This document shows positions 36,764 through 48,428 of a stretch of 64,000 bases of DNA, in pieces; positions within the stretch are counted from its first letter, which is position 1, and each line of letters starts with the position of its first letter. This DNA is from Brachionus koreanus (lineage: Eukaryota; Rotifera; Eurotatoria; Ploima; Brachionidae). The notes under the pieces are model-generated. The model was not told the origin of the DNA, did no database searches, and saw only the letters and a program-made list of their open reading frames with translations. The stretch is from the NCBI GenBank assembly GCA_016987375.1, contig PJRA01000263.1, positions 1,248,169 to 1,312,168 on the forward strand. Reading direction: 5' to 3'. The translations under genes and the position numbers were made by a program.

Positions 36764-37496
36764 AAAAGTATCAAAGCTTAAAATCTAATTCAAACAAGTG
36801 ATGATCTTAAAAGTTTTTAAATTTGATTTTAGACAAGTATACACTTGAATTTAAGTGTTTTTTTCTTTAAAAAAAAAAACGGATTATTTTATAGCTTAAA
36901 CAAAAGGAGGTTTAAATGTGCTAGTTTTAAAAATTCAAAGATTTAAAATATAGATTATGCTTAAGTTTTCAAACAAGCAGATACAAGCTGACCATTTCTT
37001 TACATATTTTTTAATTGCTTTTTCATCAGCATCTATTTACAATTAAAATTAAAATAAGAACAATATATATAAGTTATTTATAAAAATCAATGAATATATC
37101 CAAATTAAATGGAATGTGCGTCTTAAGACAAAGGTTCCAAAAAATCTTTATTCTTATAAGCCAGACCAAAGGCCACATTAATAAAAAATTTCCGTCTTTT
37201 TAATTGATAAAATATTATTTGTGATGTAAAATTTTAAAGATTTACAGACATGTAAAACATATCGGACAATTTGAGCAGAAAAAACAAAAAATTAATTTTT
37301 CTGGTATTTTTTAATAGGATGTGCTAATTCAGAATATTTTATTTTTTTATTTATGTGACAATTATGTTAGAAATACGGCTCCTTTAAATTTCTAAGGGTC
37401 AAATGCTTTGAAATGGCATGTCTCAGTCAATTTAACGCTATACACTACCAATTTTCACCAGAATACTCAAATTTCATAGAATAAATTAATAATTGT
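36764..37496. other. Intergenic stretch
   Basis: No gene recognised. It lies upstream of the securin-like gene (minus strand), so its proximal part should contain that promoter; nothing specific can be assigned. Confidence 0.4.
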
Positions 37497-37700
37497 TATA
37501 AAAATTTCATAACTGAAGTAGTAAAGCTCAAAAAAAATTTTAATATTTGTATGGTCAATGGTCATTATATGGACCCAGAACCTAAAATGAAAACTCAAGG
37601 GACCGGTGTAAATTTGACACCTTTTTTTATGCTATATATCGTTGGGACTGTTCATCAGATTACCGAAAATCAATTTTTTTTAAAAAGGATTTATTCATAG
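37497..37700. repeat. Dispersed repeat, copy 1
   Basis: Diverged copy of 52843-53032. The clearest match is CTCAAGGGACCGGTGTAAAT here against CTCAAAGGACCGATGTCAAT there, extending to a shared GATTTATTCATA end. It is non-coding and its type is unknown. It abuts the 3' end of the retrotransposon that follows. Confidence 0.6.
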
Positions 37701-37719
37701 TAGAAACTTTTAAATTATT

Positions 37720-39015
37720 ATTTGTTTACTTATTATTATTTATTTGTTTTCTGGAGCGAGCTAGAGCTCCTTCAGAATAAAGTAAAAAAAAAAGATGTAA
37801 ATAAAATTTAAAAGACATAGGTACATGTGACAGAAGTTTACATAGCTGAAGCTTCATGAAAAAAAGAGGAAATAGTAATGGAGTAGGATATTCAATATAC
37901 TTTGATTCGAAGTCTGGTTTGTATTCATCCACTAGTCTGACAACCAATGGAATAGAACTATTCAGTCCTGTCCCAACATATCTCTCACTCAGCTCAAAAA
38001 GCCGATTTGAGACTGTTAGTAATTTAAGTTTATTAAAAGCCTCATGATGCAACATGTTGGAGAGAGTATCATATTTTAACTTAAGGATAAATCTGATTGC
38101 TGTGTTCGGAATTGCTTGTAATTTTTTGATATTTTTTTCTCAAAATGAATTCAAGCAGGCATTCGCATTAAGAATAGTCTAAAATTGATCCGACTAAAGT
38201 TTTATATAGATTTCCTAGTGAGTTTTGAGTAAGACACCATTTTTTATTTGACAAATAATATTTAACTTTAATTCGTTCTTTAATTCGTCTACCAGTATAT
38301 TAAAGTTTAAATTGGAATCAAATTTAATGCCAAGAAACTTTATTTCTTTTTGGCTGACTATTCTGTTTCCATAAATTTTTAAGTTAAGATTTTCACTCTC
38401 TTTTTCGTACCTAGAAAAGATTACAGAACATGACCATTACAACTGATATCTTCATTTTTCATTTAATAAGCCATTGTTGTAGTTCTTTGGTGAATTTAAT
38501 TATCTTATTTTCGAGTTTCCCCTTTTTATTATAAATGTAGAATGTAACTAGATCATCTGCAAAAAGTAAAAAGTATTCATTATTTGTTTTGTTTCTTTTG
38601 GGGATGTCATTAATATTTATACTAAATAAAAGAGGACTGATTACTGAGCCTTGAGGAAGACCTGCAGTTATTTGATATTCTTTGCTCGGGGGATCACTCA
38701 TATTAACCTTAAATGTCCTAGAGTCCAAAAAGGATCTAATCCAGTTAGTCAAGTAATGAGGTAGATTCATTTTAATCAATTTAACATTAAATTATGAATT
38801 TGGTCAGGTCCTGATCCCGATTCGTTTTTCAATCTCTTTAAAGCTATAATTAATTCATTTAGGCAAATGGATCATTAAAATTACACTTATCATAATTTCA
38901 GAGTTAAGAATTAAGTATTTCGAAATCTTTTCAGGATCTATTTAATCAGAATTAGGACTAAATATTGAAGATAAGAGTTCTCCGAAGCATGTTTCCTTGT
39001 CTTCATTAGTTTTGA
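37720..39015 (-). mobile_element. CR1/Jockey-type non-LTR retrotransposon fragment, copy 2
   Basis: Same family as 24036-25065 but longer at the 5' side. Reading 39015 to 37720: a degraded linker (CFGELLSSIFSP), IGIRT/GSGPDQI-type sequence with frameshifts, then a 106-residue open frame with NWIRSFLDSRTFKV, GLPQGSVISPLLF and LLFADDLVTFYIY (RT blocks 3-5), then the C-terminal part with HHEAFNKLKLLTVSN. The 3' end has a GAGC/GCTC hairpin (about 37758-37769) and an AATAATAATAA tail. Several frameshifts and stops make it inactive. Confidence 0.85.
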
Positions 39016-41425
39016 ATTCCTTGACTATATAAGATATATGAGCATGATAAAAGATGGTTTCAAATTAACACCGATACTTTGGTTGTAATATACCTTTTAC
39101 TATTTTCATTATGAAAGGTATATAATTTTGAGAGTAAGTAAAAGAGTTTTCAAATTTTATTAATATTTTACCGTTAATTGTATTTATAATTAAAAATTTT
39201 CATATTCAATATTTTAATAATCCTAAATTTCAATGCACTAAACATAACTATTTGTGGAATTTATTCAGCAATAAAAAATTTCAAAAATTTTTCTTTTTAG
39301 ACTTTAAAATCAAACCTTTAATTTATTTTCACAAAAATAAATATGTAAAGTTGCCTAAGATCAAAATTTCATAGTTTCATTTTTCTTGTGATTTGGCGCA
39401 TAATTCTTTGCTCCAAATATTTTTGAAAACAATACTAAAAAATCAATAAACCAAGAGCGTTTTATCTAAATTTTTTTGAAGAATGAGTTTTTATCTTTTT
39501 TAAAAAATTCAGTGGATATATTTTAAAAATGTCATGTGTATTGTAAATTATTTCAGACTGCTTTGACCAAAATTTTTAAGTAATCATTTTAGTAATTTTT
39601 TTTTTTAATTTTGGACAATTATTTCTTTTTAATTAAATTTTCTTTTTAGTAATATTGATTTAAAAGACCTAAAAATTCTGAATAATTTAAAAATTTGATA
39701 TTTGTGTAATCAAATTTTTTATTTATATCTAAAAAAATAAAAATATTTTTATAAAAACAATAACTAATAAGATGGTTAAGAGCTCAGCATCAAAATCTCT
39801 TTTATTTGAGGCTTTTGTAAATTTTATTTTTATCAATCCAAATGAACTTAGAATTTTTTGTCTTAAAGAAAAAAATCATAAAACATAATTATTAACACTT
39901 TAAAAATTGAACATTTTTATCAATTATTTTAGACATGGGTCTAATGATGATAGGGTAACATGGTTATCTTTTTTATTCACAATTCATTATGGTTTACATC
40001 TATAAGAATAGAGTTTTAAACAAATTTAAAATTTATGGTTAAATATAAGTTAAAAATGTCACGTGATTTTAAATGTTTATATTCCCATTGAATATCGGAG
40101 ACTCATTTTTACTTGAAATAAAATATGGTTTCTCTTTTTGGTTGTAATGATTCTTAAAAAATTATTTTCTAGATATTTGTTTTTATTTGACCCATTTTTT
40201 TTTAAATAATTAAATTTTTTTGTGATGATAATTATTTTAAAAATTCTAGTTTATTTTTTCATACTAAATTAACAAATTTCTAGCTAATTTGTTTCTATCC
40301 ATTAACAAACATTAAGCATTTAAAGGAATAGATTTTTGACAACTAATTTTTGAAGATGATAGAAAGAAATTACTTATGAAAGGTAATTTATGTTCAATTT
40401 CAAAGTCTAAATATTTTTATTTTATTATTTTTTTTCTTTAAGACAAAATCAAAGACTTGTGAAATTTGAAATTTTTAAATTAGAAAATAATTTTATATTC
40501 AATTGTATACTTAAATTCGATTTTTTGAGAGGCCAAGAACGCTTCATAGTCTAATTCGATTGATAAAAATAAAATTAAAATTACAAAATTTTGTTTTTAT
40601 CAGATTTTAATCTTGGTCAGCAAATATTAAATTAAATGATGATCATTTCACAAAACTCCTACTTTAGCTTTGAGATAAATACTTCAAAATAAAATTTTAA
40701 AAATTGAATATTTGAAAAAAAATAAAAAGCGCAAAAGCTTTATATAATCGGCTATCCTGATTAGACTTAGGAAAGAGTTATATCTTGTTCAAAATTATAC
40801 AATATTTTAAACTAGCTTGGCATACACAGCATATGGGATAAAATTGATTGAATAAACTAATTTTTTTTTCATCACATTTTGCCGAGTGGCCCAGTTCTCT
40901 TGATCACTTCTTTTTATTCAAACAAAGCACTTTTTTTTTTAACAAAATTATTTAAAATAAAATATTTTCTAACAATAAATAGAAAACGCAAATTTTTAGC
41001 TCTTATTTCGTCATTATTTTTCAACATTCGATTTTTGCCATGTTTAAATTGGCTTTTTTTCTCAAAATAGATGATTTCTAGAATTATATTAAAATAATTA
41101 AGCAATTTTTTTTATTTTATCTTAAAGTAAGCAAAAAATTTTTGATTAGACACTTTGACTAAATGATGCCTAGACTTAAATAGAGCAACATTCAAGCTTT
41201 ACTTGCTATCGAGAAATTATGAGCCAGGTTATGTAACTAAATTTCATATTCAATGTATGTAATGTAGCTAGGTTTTATCTTATTCTAAACGCCAAAGAAA
41301 TGCTACACTTCACATAGAATGCATATAAAGGTAAATGATTTAAGGCGTGTTAAATTTAAAAGCAAAATAGAGCTTTGAACTATTTAAAAAATTTAGTCTA
41401 ATTGCTTACATTTTTGCCATATTTA
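39016..41425. other. Gene-free stretch upstream of GLDC
   Basis: No gene recognised. Short open frames at 40879-41105 overlap on both strands and have non-coding composition. The final few hundred bases should contain the GLDC promoter. Confidence 0.45.
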
Positions 41426-41429
41426 GAAA

Positions 41430-44400
41430 ATGTTACCAAACATCTTAAGGATAGCAAAAAGTGAAAAGTTTCTAAGGCTAGTTTCCAATCGATTTGTTTC
41501 GGCCGTAACCGATTCCCAAAATACCCTAGCTTATCGAGAAAACTTTGCCACTAGACACATCGGTGTTAATGGAAAAGATGAGGCTGAAATGCTTAAATTA
41601 TTGAATGTGAAATCCTTGGATGACTTGGTTGATAAGACAGTTCCTAAGAACATCCGTCTTAATCGAGATTTGAATCTAAGTGAACCTTTGAGTAATTTTT
41701 ATTCAACTAAAATTGAACATTTTTCTATATTAATTGATTTAAAGCCGAGCAAGAGATGCTCGAGTATGCAAAGCAAATATCTTCTGAAAATCAAGTCTAT
41801 AGATCATTCATTGGTCTTGGCTATCACAATTGTCACATGCCACCAGTAATTTTGCGCAACATTTTTGAAAATCCTGGATGGGTGACACAATACACTCCTT
41901 ATCAAGCTGAACTGTCTCAGGGTCGTCTTGAGTCACTTTTAAACTTTCAAACAATGATTTGCGACTTCACTGGACTTGAATTTGCCAATGCCTCTTTGCT
42001 TGATGAAGCTACTGCTGCTGCTGAAGCCATGACTCTTTGTGTTAGGTATAAAAAAAAAAGAAAAAAAATTCTAAAAATAATAATTTTGCTTAATTTTGAA
42101 GAAATAATAAACGAAGAAAATTTTTGGTGTCAGATCGTGTTCATCCACAGACTATAGATTTGGTCAAAACTAGAGCCGAACCGCTCGGAATTGAAGTCAC
42201 AGTTGAAAGCTTATCTGAAATGAAATTTGATTCAAAGGATGTGTCAGGTTTTTTATTCCAATATCCAGATACTGATGGATCCTTGACCAGTTTGGAATCT
42301 GTGATCAAAGCCGCCAAGGACAATGGCACAGTTCCGGTGGCTGCGACAGATTTGCTTTCGCTGTGTTTAATAAAGAGTCCGAAGGAGATTGGCGCTGAAA
42401 TAGCTTTGGGCAATGCTCAACGATTTGGCGTGCCGCTCGGCTTCGGAGGACCTCATGCAGCCTTTTTTGCATGCACAGACAAATTTAAACGTGACATGCC
42501 AGGCAGAATTATTGGCGTTTCGCGTGACTCTAACGGAAAACCAGCCATGAGATTGACTCTTCAAACTAGAGAGCAGCACATTAGGCAAGACAAAGCAACT
42601 AGCAACATTTGCACCGCTCAGGCTCTACTAGCAAACATATCTGCTTTTTATGCTGTCTATCATGGACCTGAAGGATTGAGAAAAAAAGCCAACCATGCTC
42701 ACTTGCACACTTTATTACTTGCTGAAGGCTTGAAGAATTCAAATAATCAAATTGTGAATGAGAACTTTTTTGATACAATCAAGGTCAAACCTAATTTGTC
42801 TGTTGCCGAAATAAAGAAAAGAGCTGAACAAAAAAAAATAAATCTCAGATACTTTGACGATGGTCAGCATGTAAGTTGTTAAATTTTGAAATTTATTTTT
42901 AGAATTTTTAAAATTAAAAAATTTGCAACCATCGTTGAAATAACTTGCATAAAATTATTGAAATTTTATTTTATTTTAAGTTATTTGTAACATAATTTTT
43001 AGAAAAGTTTGTCTTAAATTTTCTTCAACTTTTAAGTCACCAAAAAATTAACTTAAACTGTTCATATCTGTTTTTAATTTAGTTACATGTTGAGATTACT
43101 AAAATTAATTCAATTAATTGTATGGATATTACTTTAAATTAATCAAAGCTTCTCAAACTTAGTTTTTTTCTTTTTATTTTCTAAAAAAGTAAATTAGTCA
43201 TGTAAATTTGAGATCGAAAAATTGAAGAATAAATGTGATAGATGTTTTCAATCCGAAAATATGTTTATTTTATTTCTTTTATCAATAATTTTTATTTTAA
43301 TTGATTTTTATCTTTTATCTATAAAAATGATATAATATGAATTTGAAATTTAAACTTTAATAATTTTTTTAATCTAAAACTCGTTCCATTTAAAGCTAAC
43401 ACTCAAATTTTGTCATTGCAAAAGCCTTAAAAACCTGTTTTTAAAAATTCACAGAAATAAAATTGAATAGTCAACTGAACTTATTTTAGATTAAACTTAA
43501 ATACAAAAATAAATTAAAGGTGATTAAAATGCATTTGAAATGTGATTAAAAGCCCGTATAGCCGAGTGGTTTGTGTGTTAGTCATGCAAGCAGAGGGTGG
43601 AAGGTTCAAACCCCACTGAGGGTGGAAAAATCTTCAAATGTCTCTGCAATACGGGGCGCATGTTTAAACCCCTTTCANNNNNNNNNNNNNNNNNNNNNNN
43701 NNNNNNNNNNNNNNNNNNNNNNNNNNNNNNNNNNNNNNNNNNNNNNNNNNNNNNNNNNNNNNNNNNNNNNNNNNNNNNNNNNNNNNNNNNNNNNNNNNNN
43801 NNNNNNNNNNNNNNNNNNNNNNNNNNNNNNNNNNNNNNNNNNNNNNNNNNNNNNNTTTCTATAATTATATAAATTAAATTGTCGAATTTTATGTTACATT
43901 ATTAATTAAATTTGAGTTAAAATTGATCTTTTTAGAATAAATCAATCAAGTTTAAATATCTTGAATAGCAAATATTCTTTTTTTACTTGACTGCTGAAAA
44001 GTTCAATCTTAGATAAAATCTAATACATTAAAAATGATTTATAAACTTTTAAATAAAAAATTATCGAATTTTAGATTGGAGTTTCGTTAGATGATACTGT
44101 CACATCCCAGGACCTAAATGATTTATTAGAAATTTTTGGCTCGAATCAAAACTTGAATCAATTAGTTCAAAATGTAAATGTAGCTGAGCTAAAAAACAAC
44201 TTGAATTCAAATGAAAACCAATTTAGACGTGAATCAAATTATTTACAGCATCCAGTGTTCAATTCTTACCATTCAGAAGCACTATTAGTCAGATATATGA
44301 AATTGCTAGAAAATAAAGACATATCACTAGTTCATTCAATGATTCCTTTAGGCTCATGCACAATGAAGCTCAATGCCACCACTGAACTAATTGTAATAAA

Positions 44401-45855
44401 ATCAATTGTATCTGTTTTTTTTTTTTTTAATTTAAAATTTTTAGCCATGCTCTTGGAAAGAATTCGGTTCAATTCATCCATTTGTTCCACAAAACCAAGT
44501 AAAAGGCTACTATAAAATGTTTGACGAATTGGCCAAAGATTTGTGTGAAATAACCGGCTATGACAAAATTTCATTTCAACCAAATAGTGGAGCTCAGGGA
44601 GAATATGCTGGTTTAAGAGCTATCATGCAATATTTGAAATCAAATGGGAAAGGTGACCGAAGAGTCTGTCTAATTCCAACGTCGGCTCATGGAACAAATC
44701 CAGCGAGTGCAGCCATGGCTGGAATGAAAATTCACAAAGTAAACGTTCTTAAAAATGGTGCTATTGACATGAATCATTTGAACGACCTAGTTAAAAAATA
44801 TCAGGATAATTTAGCTTGTGCCATGGTCACTTATCCATCTACTTTTGGTGTTTTTGAATCGAGAATTGAGGAAATGTGCCAAATAATTCATGAACATGGA
44901 GGTCAAGTTTATTTAGACGGAGCCAATTTGAACGCTCAAGTAGGACTGTGTAGACCAGGTGACTATGGTTCCGATGTATCACATTTGAATTTGCATAAAA
45001 CCTTTTGCATTGTAAGAAAAAAAATTTTTTCTAGAATAAAAATTTTTAAAAATATTTTTCATTAAGCCTCACGGTGGTGGTGGTCCAGGAATGGGTCCAA
45101 TTGGCGTCAAAGCTCATCTCGCTCCATATTTGCCATCTCACTCTTTGGTTGACATTGAAGGTGTCCAGAGAAGTAATTCGTTTGGTTCGTGCTCAGCTGC
45201 TCCATTCGGTTCATCTTCTATTTTGCCAATATCATGGGCTTATATCAAAATGATGGGTAACCGTGGTCTTCAAAGAGCTACTAAAGTGGCCATTTTGAAC
45301 TCAAATTACATGATGAAACGATTGGAGAAACACTACAGTATAAACTATGTTGGTGAAGAGGGCTTCAGTGCTCATGAGTTTATCATAGTTGCAGACTTCA
45401 AAGCATCAGCTAATATCGAGGCAACTGATATAGCCAAACGTCTGCAAGACTATGGCTTTCATTCACCAACAGTAAGCTGGCCTGTGCACGGAGCACTAAT
45501 GGTTGAACCAACTGAATCTGAAAGCAAAGACGAATTGGATCGCATGTGCGATGCTTTGATTAGCATTAGAGAAGAAATAAGAAAGATTGAAAAAGGTGAA
45601 TGGGATAGAAACAATAATCCGCTCAAGAATGCACCACATACGCAAGAAGTTTGTGTAAACTCCAATTGGAACCGACCATATTCAAGAGAAACAGCTGCTT
45701 ATCCAATTGTAAATATTGAATATACTAATTTAGAAAAAATAAGATTAACTTTTCACTTTAAGAGCTATATAAAACCCGAATCAAAAATGTGGCCAACATG
45801 TGGAAGAGTGGACGATTCCTATGGTGATAAAAATTTGAATGTAAAAAGAAACTGA
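41430..45855 (+). CDS. GLDC: Glycine dehydrogenase (decarboxylating), mitochondrial P-protein
   Basis: Seven exons: 41430-41691, 41745-42045, 42102-42870, 44075-44392, 44445-45011, 45067-45708 and 45763-45855. All are GT-AG with matching phases and give 983 residues (human GLDC 1020). The basic, hydroxyl-containing N-terminus suits a mitochondrial presequence. Family landmarks include YRSFIGLGY and [10 protein letters not shown], [42 protein letters not shown], and [19 protein letters not shown], whose Lys carries pyridoxal phosphate. The P-protein decarboxylates glycine and passes the aminomethyl group to the lipoyl H-protein in the glycine cleavage system. Exon-6/7 splicing removes a 54-bp intron that has no stop and keeps frame. 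A SINE and a 178-bp gap lie in intron 3. An acceptor-like AG (41425-41426) sits three bases before the ATG. Confidence 0.97.
43552..43677 (+). mobile_element. tRNA-derived SINE, copy 2 (inside GLDC intron 3)
   Basis: About 125 bp of SINE head, nearly identical to 29561-29680, with A-box TAGCCGAGTGG and B-box GGTTCAAACCCC. The B-box here is closer to a canonical tRNA box than in copy 1. It runs into N at 43678-43855. After the gap the sequence is ordinary intron, so the 3' end and the target duplication are hidden. Confidence 0.8.
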
Positions 45856-46634
45856 ATATTTTTTAGATATAAAGCGTTAAATTTTTAAAAAACTCTAAAT
45901 TAAATTTTAGTTCTTTTTTTTTTTTAATATTTTTATTTTACCATGATATTTGATCGCTAAGACATTTTAATATCCGAATGTTTAAATTTTCAAAATTTAA
46001 AATAAATTTTTTTAAAAATTTTATCCAAGAGTTTACATTAATTCAAAAGAAAAATTCGATTATATAAAACTGTATTAATTCTTAATAAGTAAAAAAAAAA
46101 CTTTGTTTAAATTTAACTTGTAAATAAAAATTTTAATATGATTTTTAATTCATTTTTTTTTTTAAATATTTTAAATTAAAATTTAAGAATCATCTTTAAA
46201 GATTTTTTAGTTATTTTTTTGTTTTTAGCTTAGACTTTTAGAACTAAGAATATCAAGTCTTTTTTGAAAAAAAATTTCATAAAAGTTATATGTTTTAATA
46301 ATTTTAATCTGATAAAATTTATAAATAAAAGCCATTCAAATATGAAATTTTTAAACAAAGAATATAAACTAGATTTTTAAAATAAATTGCATTTTTAAAG
46401 GCCGGATTTATTTAATATTAGCATCAATTTGTTTTGTGAAAATTAGTTTAATAAAACAAGACAAAATTTTAAAAGTTCTACCATATTTTTTTAAAAGATC
46501 AAAAAAAAAAATAATTGTATGGTGCAGCATTCATTATTAAGATCAACCTTGAAAACTCAGCAAATTTTTTTTCCTTATTCACTCCTTGTGGAAACAAAGG
46601 GTCATTACTTGACCTTCATGCTATTGGAAATTTT
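45856..46634. other. Intergenic stretch downstream of GLDC
   Basis: A/T-rich 3'UTR and intergenic sequence with no gene recognised. A short frame at 46515-46700 overlaps the retrotransposon relic on the other strand and is not credible as a gene. Confidence 0.45.
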
Positions 46635-46781
46635 CCTACCATACGTAGCTATTGGGGTATTGAAGGGCTTTTTTTAGTATTCTTTTTTCTTTCATTCTAA
46701 GTACATGTCCGAATAATCGCAATCTTTTGTTCTTAATGCCCTGAATTAATAATCTTTGTTTTTTGAAGCCAATCATGACAT
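46635..46781 (-). mobile_element. RTE-type retrotransposon relic, C-terminal GHVLRM region
   Basis: The minus strand reads IKNKRLRLFGHVLRMKEKRILKKALQY, the Arg-Leu-Arg-X-X-Gly-His-Val-Leu-Arg-Met block found after the RT of RTE/CR1-like proteins. It is followed by a stop. It closely resembles the region at 58.68 kb (RLRWLGHILRMKEKKRPKK). Confidence 0.7.
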
Positions 46782-48428
46782 CTTTCAAACTAAGACTAAG
46801 ATGAAAAGGATGAAAAATAAATTTTATTTTTATTGAAAATTTAAAAAAGTAAAAAAAAAAAGAAGATTTTTTGACTCTTTAATATTTTTATTTAGTTAAA
46901 AAATATAAAATTTAATCACAAAAATTTTTAAGTTGATTAGCTCGTGTCAATTGATTACTAAAATTGTGACCACTCGTGCACAAGTTTGACCAGTTTTGGT
47001 ACTAAAAATCATTTCTTTAAAACTTAATAACCAAAACATTTGGTTCAACTTTTGGCTAGTGAGAAGTAATGAAAATTAATTTATTATTTAAAAAAATATT
47101 TTAAATATAGTTCGGAAAAGTCTGACTGGTTGGAATGGAAACTTAGTTCTTCCTTTTAGCCTTATGAAAAATATTTTTGAAAAGAAAACTTAATTTGAAC
47201 CAAAATGATAAATAAGATTAAGGTTAAATTACACCATTATCCCCTTATTCAATATTTCAATTATATTTTAATTGTGTATTTGATGTAAAAAAAATTCATC
47301 TGAACAATTAGAAAAAAAGTATTGTATTTGCTAAATGAATGCAACTAATGAATGTTTTAATATACTTAAATGTTTATCTTTTATGAAAATAAAAAGCTTC
47401 AAATAAAATTTTTCTGTAATAAAAACACGAATTTTTGTAAATATTTATTTTTTAAAAAAATAAATAATAATTTTCTAATAAATGGACTCTTTTTTTTATT
47501 AATTTTTCAATTACTTTTTGAAAAATCCATTGAATTTTAATAAGCTGGCTTACACAATTTTCAACATTATTATTAATTATCTTTTAAATGCTATATTAGA
47601 AACACGATTGAAAAAAGAATAAAATTAAAAATGTAAGCATAAAAACTGTTTCTTTCAATTAAATAGTAAATTTGTGTACTTAAAAATAAAACAAAACAAA
47701 TATTTACTAAACAAAAATAAACATAAATTAAATTTTATTTGTGCTAACTAAATTTTCTAATTACTTTTTTAAAATCAAAGAATAAAATTTTAAATTTTAA
47801 CTTTATTGAATTGTTGTTTCTACTCCCACCTTTTTCTTTTTAAATATAAAAAAAGAAAACTCTTTGTTGTCATCTACCAAAAACTGAAAATGCAAATACT
47901 TTCAATAAGTTTAATAAGGCTTATTATTATCCTTATATATGTATAGCTAATTATAGTTTTGTAAAGTTTAATGAACACTTAAACTTTTAATTATTTTTTT
48001 TCTAATTGTTTTTAGGATCCAATTTTTCAATTTATGTTGCTCTTTGAAAAATAAAAAAAGATAATTTCCCATAGAATAAATCTAATTTTTAAAAAATTTT
48101 AGCGAAGCTGTCTAAAAAAATTGCGTGAAATTTTAGAAGAGCATATAAGACTTAATATTCAAGAGCCTTGTGAAAAAAATTAATAAAATTTTACGAGCCC
48201 TAAAATATTAAACTAAAAAAAAATTATAATTATTATCTTATAATTTTAACTCGTTAAAATGCCTCCATTTCCATGACAACAACTTCAATTTACAAAAATT
48301 ATTTAAAATTCAAAGTAAAATTATTTTATGCTCAACATAGAGTCTTCTCTATACGAAATCAAATTCAACAGAAAAAAAATTCAATAATATTATTGTTAAT
48401 ATAATGAACAAAGAAGCCCGGGCTCAAA
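46782..48428. other. Intergenic stretch upstream of AGBL4
   Basis: No gene or element recognised; A/T-rich throughout. The region immediately before 48429 presumably holds the AGBL4 promoter and 5'UTR. Confidence 0.45.

Noticed and set aside
40879..41105. Overlapping 63-codon frames on both strands, and a tRNA-like GCCGAGTGGC word
   Set aside because: Composition is that of A/T-rich noise. There is no B-box partner and no cloverleaf.
41756..42157. Open frame reading from GLDC exon 2 into an Ile/Lys-rich tail
   Set aside because: The tail is the 56-bp intron 2 read through; splicing to 42102 restores the GLDC alignment.
43571..43864. Open frames spanning the N run near 43.6-43.9 kb
   Set aside because: Mostly unknown bases; they translate the SINE head and are not genes.
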